Shown here: positions 48,653 to 64,000 of the stretch, in pieces | Layout of the letters: every line of letters starts with the position of its first letter | Position numbering within the stretch: the stretch's first letter is position 1 | From: Hoplostethus atlanticus | Lineage: Eukaryota; Chordata; Actinopteri; Trachichthyiformes; Trachichthyidae | NCBI GenBank assembly: GCA_034670405.1 | Contig: JAXDDX010000047.1 | Location: 1,186,001-1,250,000 of the forward strand | Length of the DNA stretch: 64,000 nucleotides | Direction of reading: 5' to 3' | Translations under genes and position numbers: made by a program | The notes under the pieces: model-generated | Databases searched by the model: none | Seen by the model: the letters and a program-made list of their open reading frames with translations, nothing else | Told to the model about the DNA's origin: nothing

Positions 48653-49860
48653 CTGATTAAAGGAGGGGGGGACGGACGGAGAGACTGTTTCACCACACTA
48701 AAAGCTGTCAATGTTGCAGGGTATCATGACAGCAGCATCAGCGTAATGCAATAATTGCATTGTAAAAAAAAAAACAAGAAAGAAGCTCTCAGACCATGTT
48801 TTTTTCTTTTTAAGATTTTTATTTAACCTATACAAATTGTAATTTTCTCTTGTAATTAAGTGTAAAAATCCAGATTTTTACTGTACATGTGCTTGATTTT
48901 CTTCTTTTTCTTTGTACATACATTGTCTTGTATGATTTTTGTTAAATGTGATTTCTTATAAATGACATCATGCTGTTTTTTTTTATGAATCCTGACAGTG
49001 TCTCAAAATTAACTTAAAAACGGACATGCACACAATACGTTTTTCTTCAGGTTCCATTGATGATCAGTGATAGTTTTGAAATTAAATAAATATCCATCAT
49101 GTCAAAGGTATTGTGGTTTGTAAACAGCTGCCCTAACTTTAAATAAATTAAGAAATTCTAATTTTACTCTGTGCTTGAAATGTCTTTCTTTTTGGAGTTG
49201 AAACTGCACATCCACTGAAAGGTTTGGTACAATCCACCAAATAGCAACACAGTAGTGATGATGTGTTGTACCTTAAATCCATGGAAGATTATCAGATTAC
49301 AAAATCTTTTAAAATCAACCCAGGACACTGAACCTTTAAAAGAGCAGACCAATAAACACCACATGCAACTGGCTCTCGCTCTGGTTCTTTTCACAAACAG
49401 GCATAGGCATCTGTTGAGCACAATGAGCCTGTCAGACCTGCAACTCTTCCGGGGATTGAGAAGGCATACGCATTTATAAACACGTTTCTTATGTTTGGAA
49501 ACAAATGTGTGGTGATCTGTGATCAACCCAGATTAGTCTAAACTCACTTAGTTCCTATTTAAATTGCACCCAACAGAACTAACCTATAACCTCTCTGTCT
49601 GTTTTCCTATATGCCAAGAGAAAGTGAAATGCAATCAAAGGACGTTGGTTATTTATTGTGGGGGAAAAAAGAAATGTACGCTTTTATCGCCGCTCGCTAT
49701 GTTATCTAGTTTTCTTGATAAACATCTGCGCTGAGGTTCCCAAGGCAAGGCGGGGCCACTGAGAGTGTAGAAGGGCGGGGCTGGATCAGGAAGACGGAAT
49801 TCAAGAGTGGAAATCAGCCTATCAGCGTGCACCGTTCCTGCCCGGAAACGAGCCTGACAA
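48653..49860. other. ccz1 3' UTR and ccz1-dlgap5 intergenic region
   Basis: About 0.45-0.5 kb of ccz1 3' UTR with AATAAA at 49085-49090 and 49142-49147, then about 0.7 kb with no recognised exon. The last 150 bases are GC-richer and lead into the dlgap5 promoter. Confidence 0.5.
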
Positions 49861-49994
49861 CCAATCAGAGTCACTTCAGACAAATTTTTAAAACTTACCC
49901 GCTATGGTTATTTTGACTCGTCCGTTGTGCCATCGTTAACAGTACGGCCAGCAGGAACAATTGTTTTCAAGTACTTTCTCGGAACTTTTAAAAC
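49861..49994 (+). promoter_or_regulatory. dlgap5 promoter and probable non-coding exon 1
   Basis: A CCAAT box (ACCAATCAG) at about 49859-49867 is followed about 25 bases later by TTTTTAAAAC. A CCAAT plus CHR-like (TTYRAA) pair is typical of late cell-cycle genes, fitting dlgap5. The first exon probably ends at 49994 (TTTTAAAAC|GTAAGA) and is spliced to 50625. There is no TATA box in the right place. Motif calls are by eye. Confidence 0.4.
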
Positions 49995-50641
49995 GTAAGA
50001 TATGATGGTTATGAAATGATATGTCACTGGGTAAAATATTCTCTTAATCGTTTGCAATAATGTGTCGTTAGCTCCTTGACAAATGTGTGCTAACCTTAAA
50101 AAGCTAGCCAACGGTAGTTAGCTAACGATAGGTTAGCAAAAATATTGTTGAAGCCTTTGAACCTCGGGCTCTTGTGTTTTTGCTTTACAAAATTGAACAG
50201 CCAGTGCAGGCAAGTAACGTTAGTTATTTAACGTTACATTTTGCAGTAGTTCAGACAGTATTAGTCTGGATGGGTTTTCCCTGCCTTATCTAACTATCTA
50301 ACCAGCCATGGATAGGAAGTGGATTGTGGCAATTGAGTTGTTATAACAGACCAGAACAGACCAATTTGCTACCACTGAAAACTGTCAAAACAACTGTTTT
50401 TTATTTTTAATACCTTGATTTATTTACCCTTTTCAAGTTAATTTGTCATTTATAACAGTTGCTATAATTGACACTTAGATTCCCAAGGACATTTTAGAAA
50501 TGAGTTTGTTTCAAGCTTCAGCTGTGACCAGAGTACATCAATTCCTAGTCTGTTACAGTGATATTTCTTTGTATGAACATGTTGATATAATGACTCTTGC
50601 AACTTCTTCTGTTTGCCTGTCTAGACCAGGTATCTGATCAC

Positions 50642-53600
50642 ATGGAGTCTCGTTTTGCTCACCTGCGCCAGCGGGACAACAGCGTGTCGATGCTGAGGGT
50701 AAAAATGTCCCGTAGACGGTCTCAGTCTCAGAAGGAGAACCGAGAGCGGAACATGAACAGTCGTAGGCAGCTAGACAAGCTCCCTGAGATGGAGAGCTCA
50801 ACCCTGGATGCCTCCATAATGACGGTCAACATGTCAACCATTCAGGAAAAGGCACCCAATGCAAATACAGCTAAAGGTAAGGATTGATAACTGTTCACAC
50901 CTCCAGCTCAACTCCATGCACATACCTATTATCTTATTGGTACCCTACCAGAATTTGTCCAATAAATGTACCCTACATTTTACATTTACTTTCTAGACAT
51001 TTAGCTGATGTTCTTATCCAGACACACTTTAGATGAACATTTGGGAGTTCAGGGTCAAGATATTTGACTATGTGGCTGCTTGCGGGGATCATACCCATGA
51101 CCTTTTGGTTACATGACTGTCTCTCTAACCACTAGGCCCTGCCACTTAGTCCCCATCCATCTAGCCAACTCTTACCCTATCCCACACCTCTTTGCACTTC
51201 TCCACAGATGCAGCTGGAAATGAAAGGATGCAACAGCTCCAGCGCTGGAAAGAACGTAAGACACTTGAGAAGGAGAAAGACAAGAGGGAAAAGGAACGGA
51301 AAGGAATATTCAAGACAGGCCTGTATCAGCCAAAGGACAAAATGGCCTTTGTCTCTCTGCCTCAGGTCCCAGGGTGCCACAACCAAAGCTAAGGAGGTGA
51401 GAGAGAATTTGTCATCAGACCAGTTTACACTATTGGAATCTGCCAGGAGTTTAGGACTCTAGATTCAGATAAACCTGTATCTGAAGGGATTTGTTTTCAT
51501 AGTGTAAAAGCTCCATTTAGCTCTTTTATCTAACTAGTTTCAAATTGGTACCCCGCTGTTTGTATTTGTTCATATTGTGTATGATAGTAGTGGGATACCT
51601 ATTTAGGGCTGGACACACCTAAACTGATGACTAGTGCCATTGATATGCATGTGATGTTTCCCCTGTCTTTCTATCAGGCAAAAATGAAAATAGCCCAGCC
51701 CCAGAATACCAGAATAACTCGCTCTATGAGACAGCAGCTGCAAGTGCAGAAGGTACCGTATTTCATCAAATCTTCAACGTCTTGTCAAGCCCCCTCTCCT
51801 GATTGTTTCCACAAAGCTACATTTAAAACCTTACATGTGCCTTGTTGTGTTCTTGTTTTGCCTCACATTCCACAGCCTCAAAAGGAACAGGACCGAATCA
51901 CTGCTGTGAAAAAAGGTAAATTGTAATCGGATTATAACTGAGACTAACTAGGGCACTCACTACTCATCATAGAGCTTCAGCAATGATGGTTCCCAGCATT
52001 TCATTTATTGCTACTCAGTCCTAGATTTCTCCAAAACATCGCACCATCAAGATCATCTTTTCCCATTTTCTTGCAATGAAACACATGATCTTAGTGCCTT
52101 CTCTCTTTTAGTTCTGACCGCCCATTCTCTTGTAGTTCAGCCTGCTGTGGAGAAATCAACCAGAAGGCAGGTAGCTGTTGTCCAACCAGTAGCAGCACCT
52201 ACCCTGACCAGGGCCAAAGCCTCTTTAGGTAACCAATTAAAAAACATTAAACATTAAACATCACATTCTGCAAAGGAAATCTTGTGCGTAGCTGGGCAGT
52301 GAGATCAGCTATTGTGGTGGGTTTTTTCATCCTTATTCACATCTTAATCTTTGTCTCTGTCCTATGCCCTCTTGTAGAGCCCGTCGTGCGCGCTCATTCG
52401 ACCAGATCAGCCACCAGGCCTCCTGTTGCAGCAGTTCCTCTGGCTAAAGACAAGCCGAAGGACATGTCTGCTGCAGGTACAGACTGAGACAATTATTCTG
52501 TGGCTTGTGAATTTCAGAGGAAATTGTTTTGCATGGAAATCTTAAGAGCAATGTACAGAGACCGTACAGTCACACTAAACCATTCTTCATACTGATGACA
52601 TGCTTTTTTCTCCAGATGCCAGAGCCACAAGGACCAGAGCAAATGTCAAGCTTGGAGTTCCCCCTTCTGACAGAGAAATGAACTGCAAAGGTATCCAACG
52701 TTGTCAACACGACTGCATCCACCTCCACCAACATCTCTACCACAGCCCCTGTTTTAGATGCTGTCCATCAATTTAACTCTTCTCAGTGAAGACTCAGTGT
52801 CTATTTGTCTGTTACACTTTGATAACCTGTTTTTCATGTGTGTGTCTCTGTCCTTTATCCTTCAGTGAGTGTTGACTGACAAAGTCCAACCTGCTGTGCC
52901 AAAGGTGAGCATTTCAGTGGGTTTCACACACAGTGCAGTTAAATCATTAAACAAATAATCTTTTAGACAACTTAGTTTGGTGCTTCTGTCTTCGGTAGGA
53001 GCCTGAGTTAAGGGAACCAGAGCAGAAGACCTGTCCTGCCAGCCCAACACCCTGTGCAGAGGAAGAGAAAATGGTGGAGGACCAAGATCCATCCTCCTTC
53101 GCCCCTCAAGACTTTGTCTTTCAGGCTCCAGTTGGCCTGTCCACCTTCAAATATGACCCTATGACTCCTCGCTCAGCAGACCACTTCCTCATGCCCAGGT
53201 CTGTGTCTGTCCTCCCTCCTCTTTATTTATATTTTTACATTGCTTGAAAATGTAACGTATACACACCTTGGTCCAGGGAATATTTCTGCAGTTTGAAGTT
53301 TTAGTTACATAAACATTTCTTGGAGGCAGAAATAATGTCATTGGTTGAGTTAAACCTCAATGGGAGGAGCCAAAGAACCACAGTTCCACAGGCAAGGGGC
53401 AAGAGAGGAGCTAGCTAATATTATGAAGCTCAGTGCTCGCTATTGCTATTAACTGAAAAACTACAATCTAGCCACAACGTTAGCTAGTTTGACTAGTTGT
53501 GTTCTAGTGTCATTTCACTGCTGTTACCTTTAGTCAGTTAAGTAGTCTTCCTATCTAAATCCCATGCTCTGACTCTTCCTCCCCAGTCACAGCTTCAGTC

Positions 53601-54584
53601 TACCTCCGGTTCCTGTGTTCAACTTTGAGCCCGAGGCTGAGCCGAGCGCTGCCTCTCCCCCCAGATCCCCACCTCGCCTCTCTCCCACACTGGCCCTTCC
53701 AGTCCCAGCCAGCCCCCAAGAGCCAAAGCATGACGTACCCTACTTTAGGTGAAGCACTGAATGATTGTGTACCTTTTCACAGGATTTTGTCTACAAAACG
53801 GAAACGTAATAAAGGTATTTAACTACAGCTGTGGTTGGTGGCACTCCACAGGTCGATCTTAGAAGAGGTCCTAGACGATTGCAGATAAATAAAATAAGTC
53901 TCTCTGCAAATAAGTCTCTTAAAAACTATAAATACTCCACAAACCATTGGTTTGAACGCCATTCCTGTAATGTTGAGTATCATTTTCCACAAGAAAGAGA
54001 CAATCATGATCAAGTTGTTCAATGTCACTTAGACTTCATAGGGACGATTGTAAATCTGTCAGCACCTCTTAGACATTTGATTGACCTGCCAAGGAGTTTC
54101 ACTTTTATAGCCTGCCTTTTATATCTATTATTTCAAGAAATGATTTAGACTGCTTTACTTTTGTTTCCCTATTGTAAAGCACTTTGTAAGTGTTGCTATG
54201 AACTTAGACTGCCCTAAACTTTCAGGGTTGACTTTATTTGGACCATATCCTTTTGTCAGTTCTACATTCATTATATTGCATTTGGTTTTGATTCAGATGT
54301 TTTCTCACACACAGTAGAATTGCAAGACTGTATTGTAATGTGTATATGCTCACTGTGAATCTTCTGCATCATCTCTGTATGTTGTTCAGATCAGCAATCA
54401 GCAATGAGACAGACCGCCTGACGAGTCTATGTCACTGCTGGGAGTCTAGAGTGGAAGATGAGTCCATCCCAGAAGAGAGTGAGTTCATCCTCAGAATGAC
54501 GTGTTGAATATGTGACTATAACCGAACAGAGGGTGTTGTTGTTTGTACTTGATGAAAATCACCTTGTTCTTAACTGATGTTTGT

Positions 54585-54615
<31 letters not shown>

Positions 54616-56654
54616 TGAGAGACCGTATGCGTACAGTGGTTGGCCAGGCCAGGCTGCTGATAAAGGAGCGCTTTAATCAGTTCAGTGGTTTGGTGGACGA
54701 CTGTGAGCTGGGCCGAGGGGAGAAGATCACCACCTGCACTGACCTGCAGGGGTTTTGGGACATGGTTTACTACCAGGTGAGAGCCTCACAGCACAGAGGC
54801 AGAAACAAGACAGACAAGACACTGTTTCAAAAAGCATGCCCAAGTTCATGAGGGAAATGGAGAAGTATAATCTTTTGCTGTGAAAATTGACTGCATGTTT
54901 GTTTTTCTACTGTCTTCTTTCAGGTGGAGGATGTTGCCAAGAAGTTTGACGCCCTCAAAGAGGTGGAGGCACAGGGCTGGGTGGAGGAGCATAAGCCCCC
55001 ACCGCAACAGAGGAAAGTAGTCAAGGTGAAAAACATAACGCCCTCTCCTTATTTCTTTTCCCAAAGGCAAAGAATTTGTGAGCTATTGCAGGTTACAATG
55101 GTTTGTGTTCCATTTCTTTCTTGCTTTTTAACATTATGTTTGCAGTATATATATAAAAAAGAGAGAGATAAAAGTGCTGGCAGTATGAAAAAAGTGGAAT
55201 AGTGTGAACTCGAATTAAGACCTTTTGTCTGTCTTGTCCTTTTGACAGAAACCGTCTTCTACTGCAGCTCCCAAGCCTGCAGGAACCAACGCAGCGGCCA
55301 AGTCTCGCCTGGCTGCAGTGAAGGCTGCCATGAAAGCCAGACAGCAGGCTGCCGAGGCAGAGAAGGCTGCCAAGGCTGCAGGTAACACTGAGGACGGCTC
55401 TGGCCCGAGCCTTCAGGACACACAACCCCAAGCAGTGGCTCAGCCCCCCGACACCGTGGTGTTCAATGGAGGCTTCTTCCAGGTTGAGAGTCCAGCCAAA
55501 CTACCAGGTGAGAGAAGCTTCACTCCTCACCAAAATGGGATGGCTTACAGTGTGTAAAGTACTTTACCAGGCTGAGCTGCTGGATTTGGACTAATTGCCA
55601 CATCTGTTGTGTTGTCCATCTCTTCAGGTTCGTTGAGGAAATCGAGCCGTCTGAGTGCTGCCGTGCTGCCTCAGGCTTCTCCCTGCTCCTCCCTCACCAA
55701 GTACCTCACCCCTGGAAGAGTTACCCGCCGATCCACTGCTATGGCAAAAACCTCCTCTCACACCCATGCCTCCCCTGCTCACCCCACCCACACTCCTGCC
55801 CGCCTCATTCTTACCTTTGGGAAAAGCCCTTGTCTAGGACCAAAGTCTCAGTCCAGCACCCCTCGGCCGTCCCAGAACAGTGAGGACATTTCAAATGTCT
55901 CCCTCCGTTTCTCGCCTGTCAAGGAAGTTCCTTCAGACAACACACAGCCTGAAGAATGCCCTGCAAACCAATCAGAAACGGTCACCAGGCAGGATGACAT
56001 CACTTCTGGGTGTGACAATAGCACCAACCAACCTGAATGCTTTGCTGTTCCTGTATTGAGCAGTCCAGTACCCACACATTCACTTTCATCCAGCTGTGAG
56101 GTCCAAGACGAAGGACCATCTGAAGCCAGCAATGCTAGCCTGCCTCCCTCTCCAAGGCTATCCCTCTCCCCATGCAAACCTCCTTCTCCACCCCGCCAGG
56201 TTCCTGAGCCCACCTCGGCCCTGAGCTTCACCCTGTCACCCTGCCCATCTCCCAGCCAGCCTCCCCTGTCCTCCCCTACTGTGTGTTCCTCTTCCCCTGT
56301 AGTCCAGGCCCCTGAGGAGGCCCAAGACTCCATGAGTGGCACTACGTACAGCTCAGTCATTGAGGTAAACAAGTTTTAATAAATGGATTTGTTAGTTGTA
56401 TTTGCTAAAAGCATCCTCATAAGGTGCCATTTATTGGATGCTTTGATCCAAAGTGTCTTACTGTACCATGAGTGAATACTCTTGTGTTCTTAGGACATGC
56501 CTGGGTTGGACTTTGAGCGCTACCTGCAACCTTCAGAGAGATACAGCCTGTCACCAAGGGGGACTGTTGCTATGGAGACATTATCACCCATGGCAGTGGA
56601 TATAGAGATGGAGAGTCCCATAGCTCAGCCAGTTATGACCCCCACAGGTAAAGT

Positions 56655-56699
<45 letters not shown>

Positions 56700-57122
56700 G
56701 GTTTCACCTGGGTTTTGCACCTTTAAGGCACTAATGGGAAATAAGATGACGAACTGACTATATTACAAGTTTTGCTTCAAACATCCTGTCCTGTTTAGAT
56801 GGTATATCCTTGGCTCACTGTTCTGGTCACTCTTTCTCACTCTCACCACAGCACTACCAGGGGTGCCTACAGTGTTTACTCCTCAGTCACCACAGGTTAA
56901 ACTCTTCACTTTTCATTCTCTGTCTTTGCTTTCCAAATATGAACCTTAAATCCACTTGAATGAATAGAGCTCCTCACTATATTTATGTTGTGGTTGTTGC
57001 TGTATTTCTTTGTGCAGACGGAGTCTGGCCTGCTACTCTTCACCCCTGACCTGAAGGACCGGATACGGCAGTCCGTCTGCCCAAGTGACCTCATGGTCTT
57101 CACCCCTCCCTCTAACATATAG
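50642..57122 (+). CDS. dlgap5: dlgap5 (HURP), mitotic spindle protein
   Basis: Binds kinetochore microtubules near chromosomes under Ran control. Coding exons: 50642-50876, 51208-51365, 51678-51752, 51876-51915, 52136-52228, 52378-52476, 52616-52690, 52870-52904, 52999-53198, 53587-53748, 54390-54478, 54616-54776, 54924-55025, 55249-55507, 55628-56364, 56494-56647, 56852-56895 and 57018-57122; about 940 residues. The N-terminus MESRFAHLRQRDNS and SRRRSQSQKENRERN match the microtubule-binding start. A charged coiled stretch, RWKERKTLEKEKDKREKERK, precedes GIFKTGLYQP. FAPQDFVFQAP and DPMTPRSA recall the family; the GKAP-type core has GQARLLIKERFNQFSGLVDD and TCTDLQGFWDMV, then FNGGFFQVESPAKL. 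The long Ser/Pro-rich exon 55628-56364 is poorly conserved. The second coding exon may really run to 51396 with one extra base (see findings). Acceptors 52111 and 52135 for the fifth exon are both in frame. AATAAA at 57242-57247. Confidence 0.95.
50985..51150. repeat. SINE-like element in dlgap5 intron
   Basis: GACATTTAGCTGATGTTCTT, then TATCCAGACACAC, and later GGGGATCATACCCATGACCT and CTCTCTAACCACTAGGCC follow the consensus of a common fish tRNA-like/L2-tailed SINE. Degenerate copy between the first two coding exons. Confidence 0.6.
53298..53382 (+). repeat. dispersed repeat family, copy 3
   Basis: Reads TTTTAGTTACATAAACATTT, then TTGGAGGCAGAAATAAT, TTGGTTGAGTTAAACCTC and GGGAGGAGCCAAAGAACC, matching 36189-36272 and, reversed, 25062-25150. 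In a dlgap5 intron. Confidence 0.75.
54585..54614. repeat. (TG)n tract forming part of a 3' splice site
   Basis: TG repeats run directly into the TAG acceptor at 54613-54615 of a dlgap5 exon, with no normal pyrimidine tract. Confidence 0.85.
56657..56694. repeat. (CA)n microsatellite next to a dlgap5 donor
   Basis: CA run starting about 10 bases after the donor at 56648. Confidence 0.85.
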
Positions 57123-57369
57123 CAAAGAGTTCTCTTGGTTTTGGTTTTTATTTTTAAATATGTAGGCTACTTCTGTTTTTTCCCCTTGGGAAAAAAAAAA
57201 CTAGCTGGGTCATTTGTGTTTATTGTAAAATGTTTTACTTAAATAAAATTCAGTCAAAAATGAAATGGCCATTGATTTTTATATCTGTGATCATACACAG
57301 AGCAGTGCTAAACACATGGTAAGAACCGTTCAGTGTAAGTACATGAATGTTTAAGTTTATCTTGGATAT
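57123..57369. terminator. convergent 3' ends of dlgap5 and rsph10b
   Basis: Only 247 bases separate the two stop codons. The dlgap5 AATAAA is at 57242-57247 (+), while the nearest minus-strand AATAAA for rsph10b is TTTATT at 57219-57224. If both are used, the mature transcripts overlap tail to tail. Confidence 0.55.
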
Positions 57370-63283
<5,914 letters not shown>

Positions 63284-63326
63284 TTCGTGCGGAGTTTCTC
63301 GGTCTCAGGTGAAAGTTAGCATCATC

Positions 63327-63342
63327 TCCATGGCAACGGTGA
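63327..63342 (-). promoter_or_regulatory. X-box-like RFX site of rsph10b
   Basis: The minus strand carries GTTGCCATGGAGAT about 45-55 bases upstream of the rsph10b ATG. GTTGCC is a perfect half-site of the RFX X-box (GTTGCCATGGCAAC), while the second half is weak. RFX factors control motile-cilia genes, so the position is sensible. Inferred by motif only. Confidence 0.4.
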
Positions 63343-63747
63343 CGCCGTTTATTGAAGACTACGGGATCCGTATTAGGTCAAAAAGACCAACCATCTCTGG
63401 TTCTACAAACACTTTATTTATTAACCTAAATAAATTAATAAAAAAGACAAGCAATACTTTCCTTTTTTCAAAATAATTATGTAAAAATATAACACTTTAA
63501 TAAAATTATCAGTGTGATGCACAACATCAATAAAATCAAATGTCAGCAAAGATAGTAAGACAAACAAAACATTTTCAGTGGCAAAATTTGGAAATTAAAC
63601 TTTGTATATGAAAGCACCAGCAGTTAAATTTAGCAGGAATTCACTTGGGTACAGTTATGACCAAAATGGAAGCCCAGCACGGTTCTTCAGTCCAGGAAAA
63701 CGCCAGGTGTGACGTACGGCTTTGAACAGCAGACACCCTGGACACTG
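63343..63747 (-). terminator. pms2 3' UTR and end, upstream of rsph10b
   Basis: The interval between the pms2 stop (63748) and the rsph10b start is only 464 bases. TTTATT motifs at about 63412-63421 give minus-strand AATAAA signals for pms2, leaving under 100 bases to the presumed rsph10b start region. AT-rich, no other gene. Confidence 0.5.
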
Positions 63748-63891
63748 TCAGTCTTGTGAGATGATATCCAGGTTGGCCAGGTGTCTCATGGTGGGCCTGC
63801 CGTGAGGACAGTTCCATGGGTGTTCAATCTCCCCCATGTGAACCACAAGCTTCTTCATCTCACTGACGCTCAGAGCAGTGCCGATCATCAC
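63748..63891 (-). CDS. pms2: pms2, last coding exon
   Basis: C-terminus of PMS2, the MutL-alpha endonuclease subunit that partners MLH1 in mismatch repair. The exon runs 63891-63748 (48 codons with stop), preceded by the acceptor CCTCAG. It begins [20 protein letters not shown] and includes [14 protein letters not shown], the conserved metal-binding CPHGRP motif of the endonuclease domain, and ends NLDIISQD. The preceding exons lie beyond the right edge; 63892-64000 is intron. Adjacent rsph10b matches vertebrate gene order. Confidence 0.95.
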   Translation of the reverse strand: MMIGTALSVSEMKKLVVHMGEIEHPWNCPHGRPTMRHLANLDIISQD

Positions 63892-64000
63892 CTGAGGATG
63901 GACCCGAGCACAAAGACCAGACAGCGTGTCAGGAAGTCAAAGTTATGTTGCATCACTGAACAACTTTTCATTTGACCTTGGTGGAATACAAAGTTCTTGA

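Noticed and set aside
55848-56372. 174-codon minus-strand open frame opposite the long dlgap5 exon
   Set aside because: Shadow of the Ser/Pro-rich exon; no splice or start context, no family resemblance.

Overview
The window is vertebrate nuclear DNA, most likely from a ray-finned (teleost) fish. Genes are split by GT-AG introns, AATAAA signals follow stop codons, and (TG)n, (CA)n and (CT)n microsatellites and degenerate SINE/LINE tails are common. A tandem array of beta-type parvalbumins is a typical fish arrangement. I recognise ten protein-coding loci. Exon borders were read by eye from splice consensus plus conserved protein sequence.

Left part (1-9 kb): the last three coding exons of tecpr1 (+), then bhlha15/Mist1 (-), then three C-terminal exons of an lmtk2-like gene (-). 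No kinase exons were found for the lmtk2-like gene. About 12.5 kb of mostly non-coding, microsatellite-rich DNA follows.

Middle part (21-38 kb): four parvalbumin genes in a row, all on +, with the same coding-exon plan (61, 133, 110 and 26-29 bases; intron phases 1, 2, 1). The second and third are muscle beta-parvalbumin-like (start MAFAG) and share a proximal promoter module. The fourth is oncomodulin-like (start MSLTS).

Right part (39-64 kb): complete ccz1 (+, Rab7 GEF subunit), complete dlgap5/HURP (+, mitotic spindle protein), rsph10b (-, MORN-repeat radial-spoke protein) and the final coding exon of pms2 (-, mismatch repair). dlgap5 and rsph10b end tail to tail; pms2 lies directly upstream of rsph10b.

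The order tecpr1-bhlha15-lmtk2-parvalbumin/oncomodulin-ccz1-rsph10b-pms2 joins, in one 64 kb block, genes that I recall lying in two places on human chromosome 7 (7q21.3 and 7p22.1). dlgap5 is the extra member. Several otherwise well-conserved exons (bhlha15, rsph10b, probably dlgap5) carry single extra bases that break the frame. I read these as probable consensus errors in the sequence rather than gene death, but they need checking. I found no sign of a novel defence, mobile or biosynthetic system. The more unusual items are the truncated lmtk2, the shared parvalbumin promoter, two perfect hairpins, and several 3' splice sites placed directly against long (TG)n tracts.
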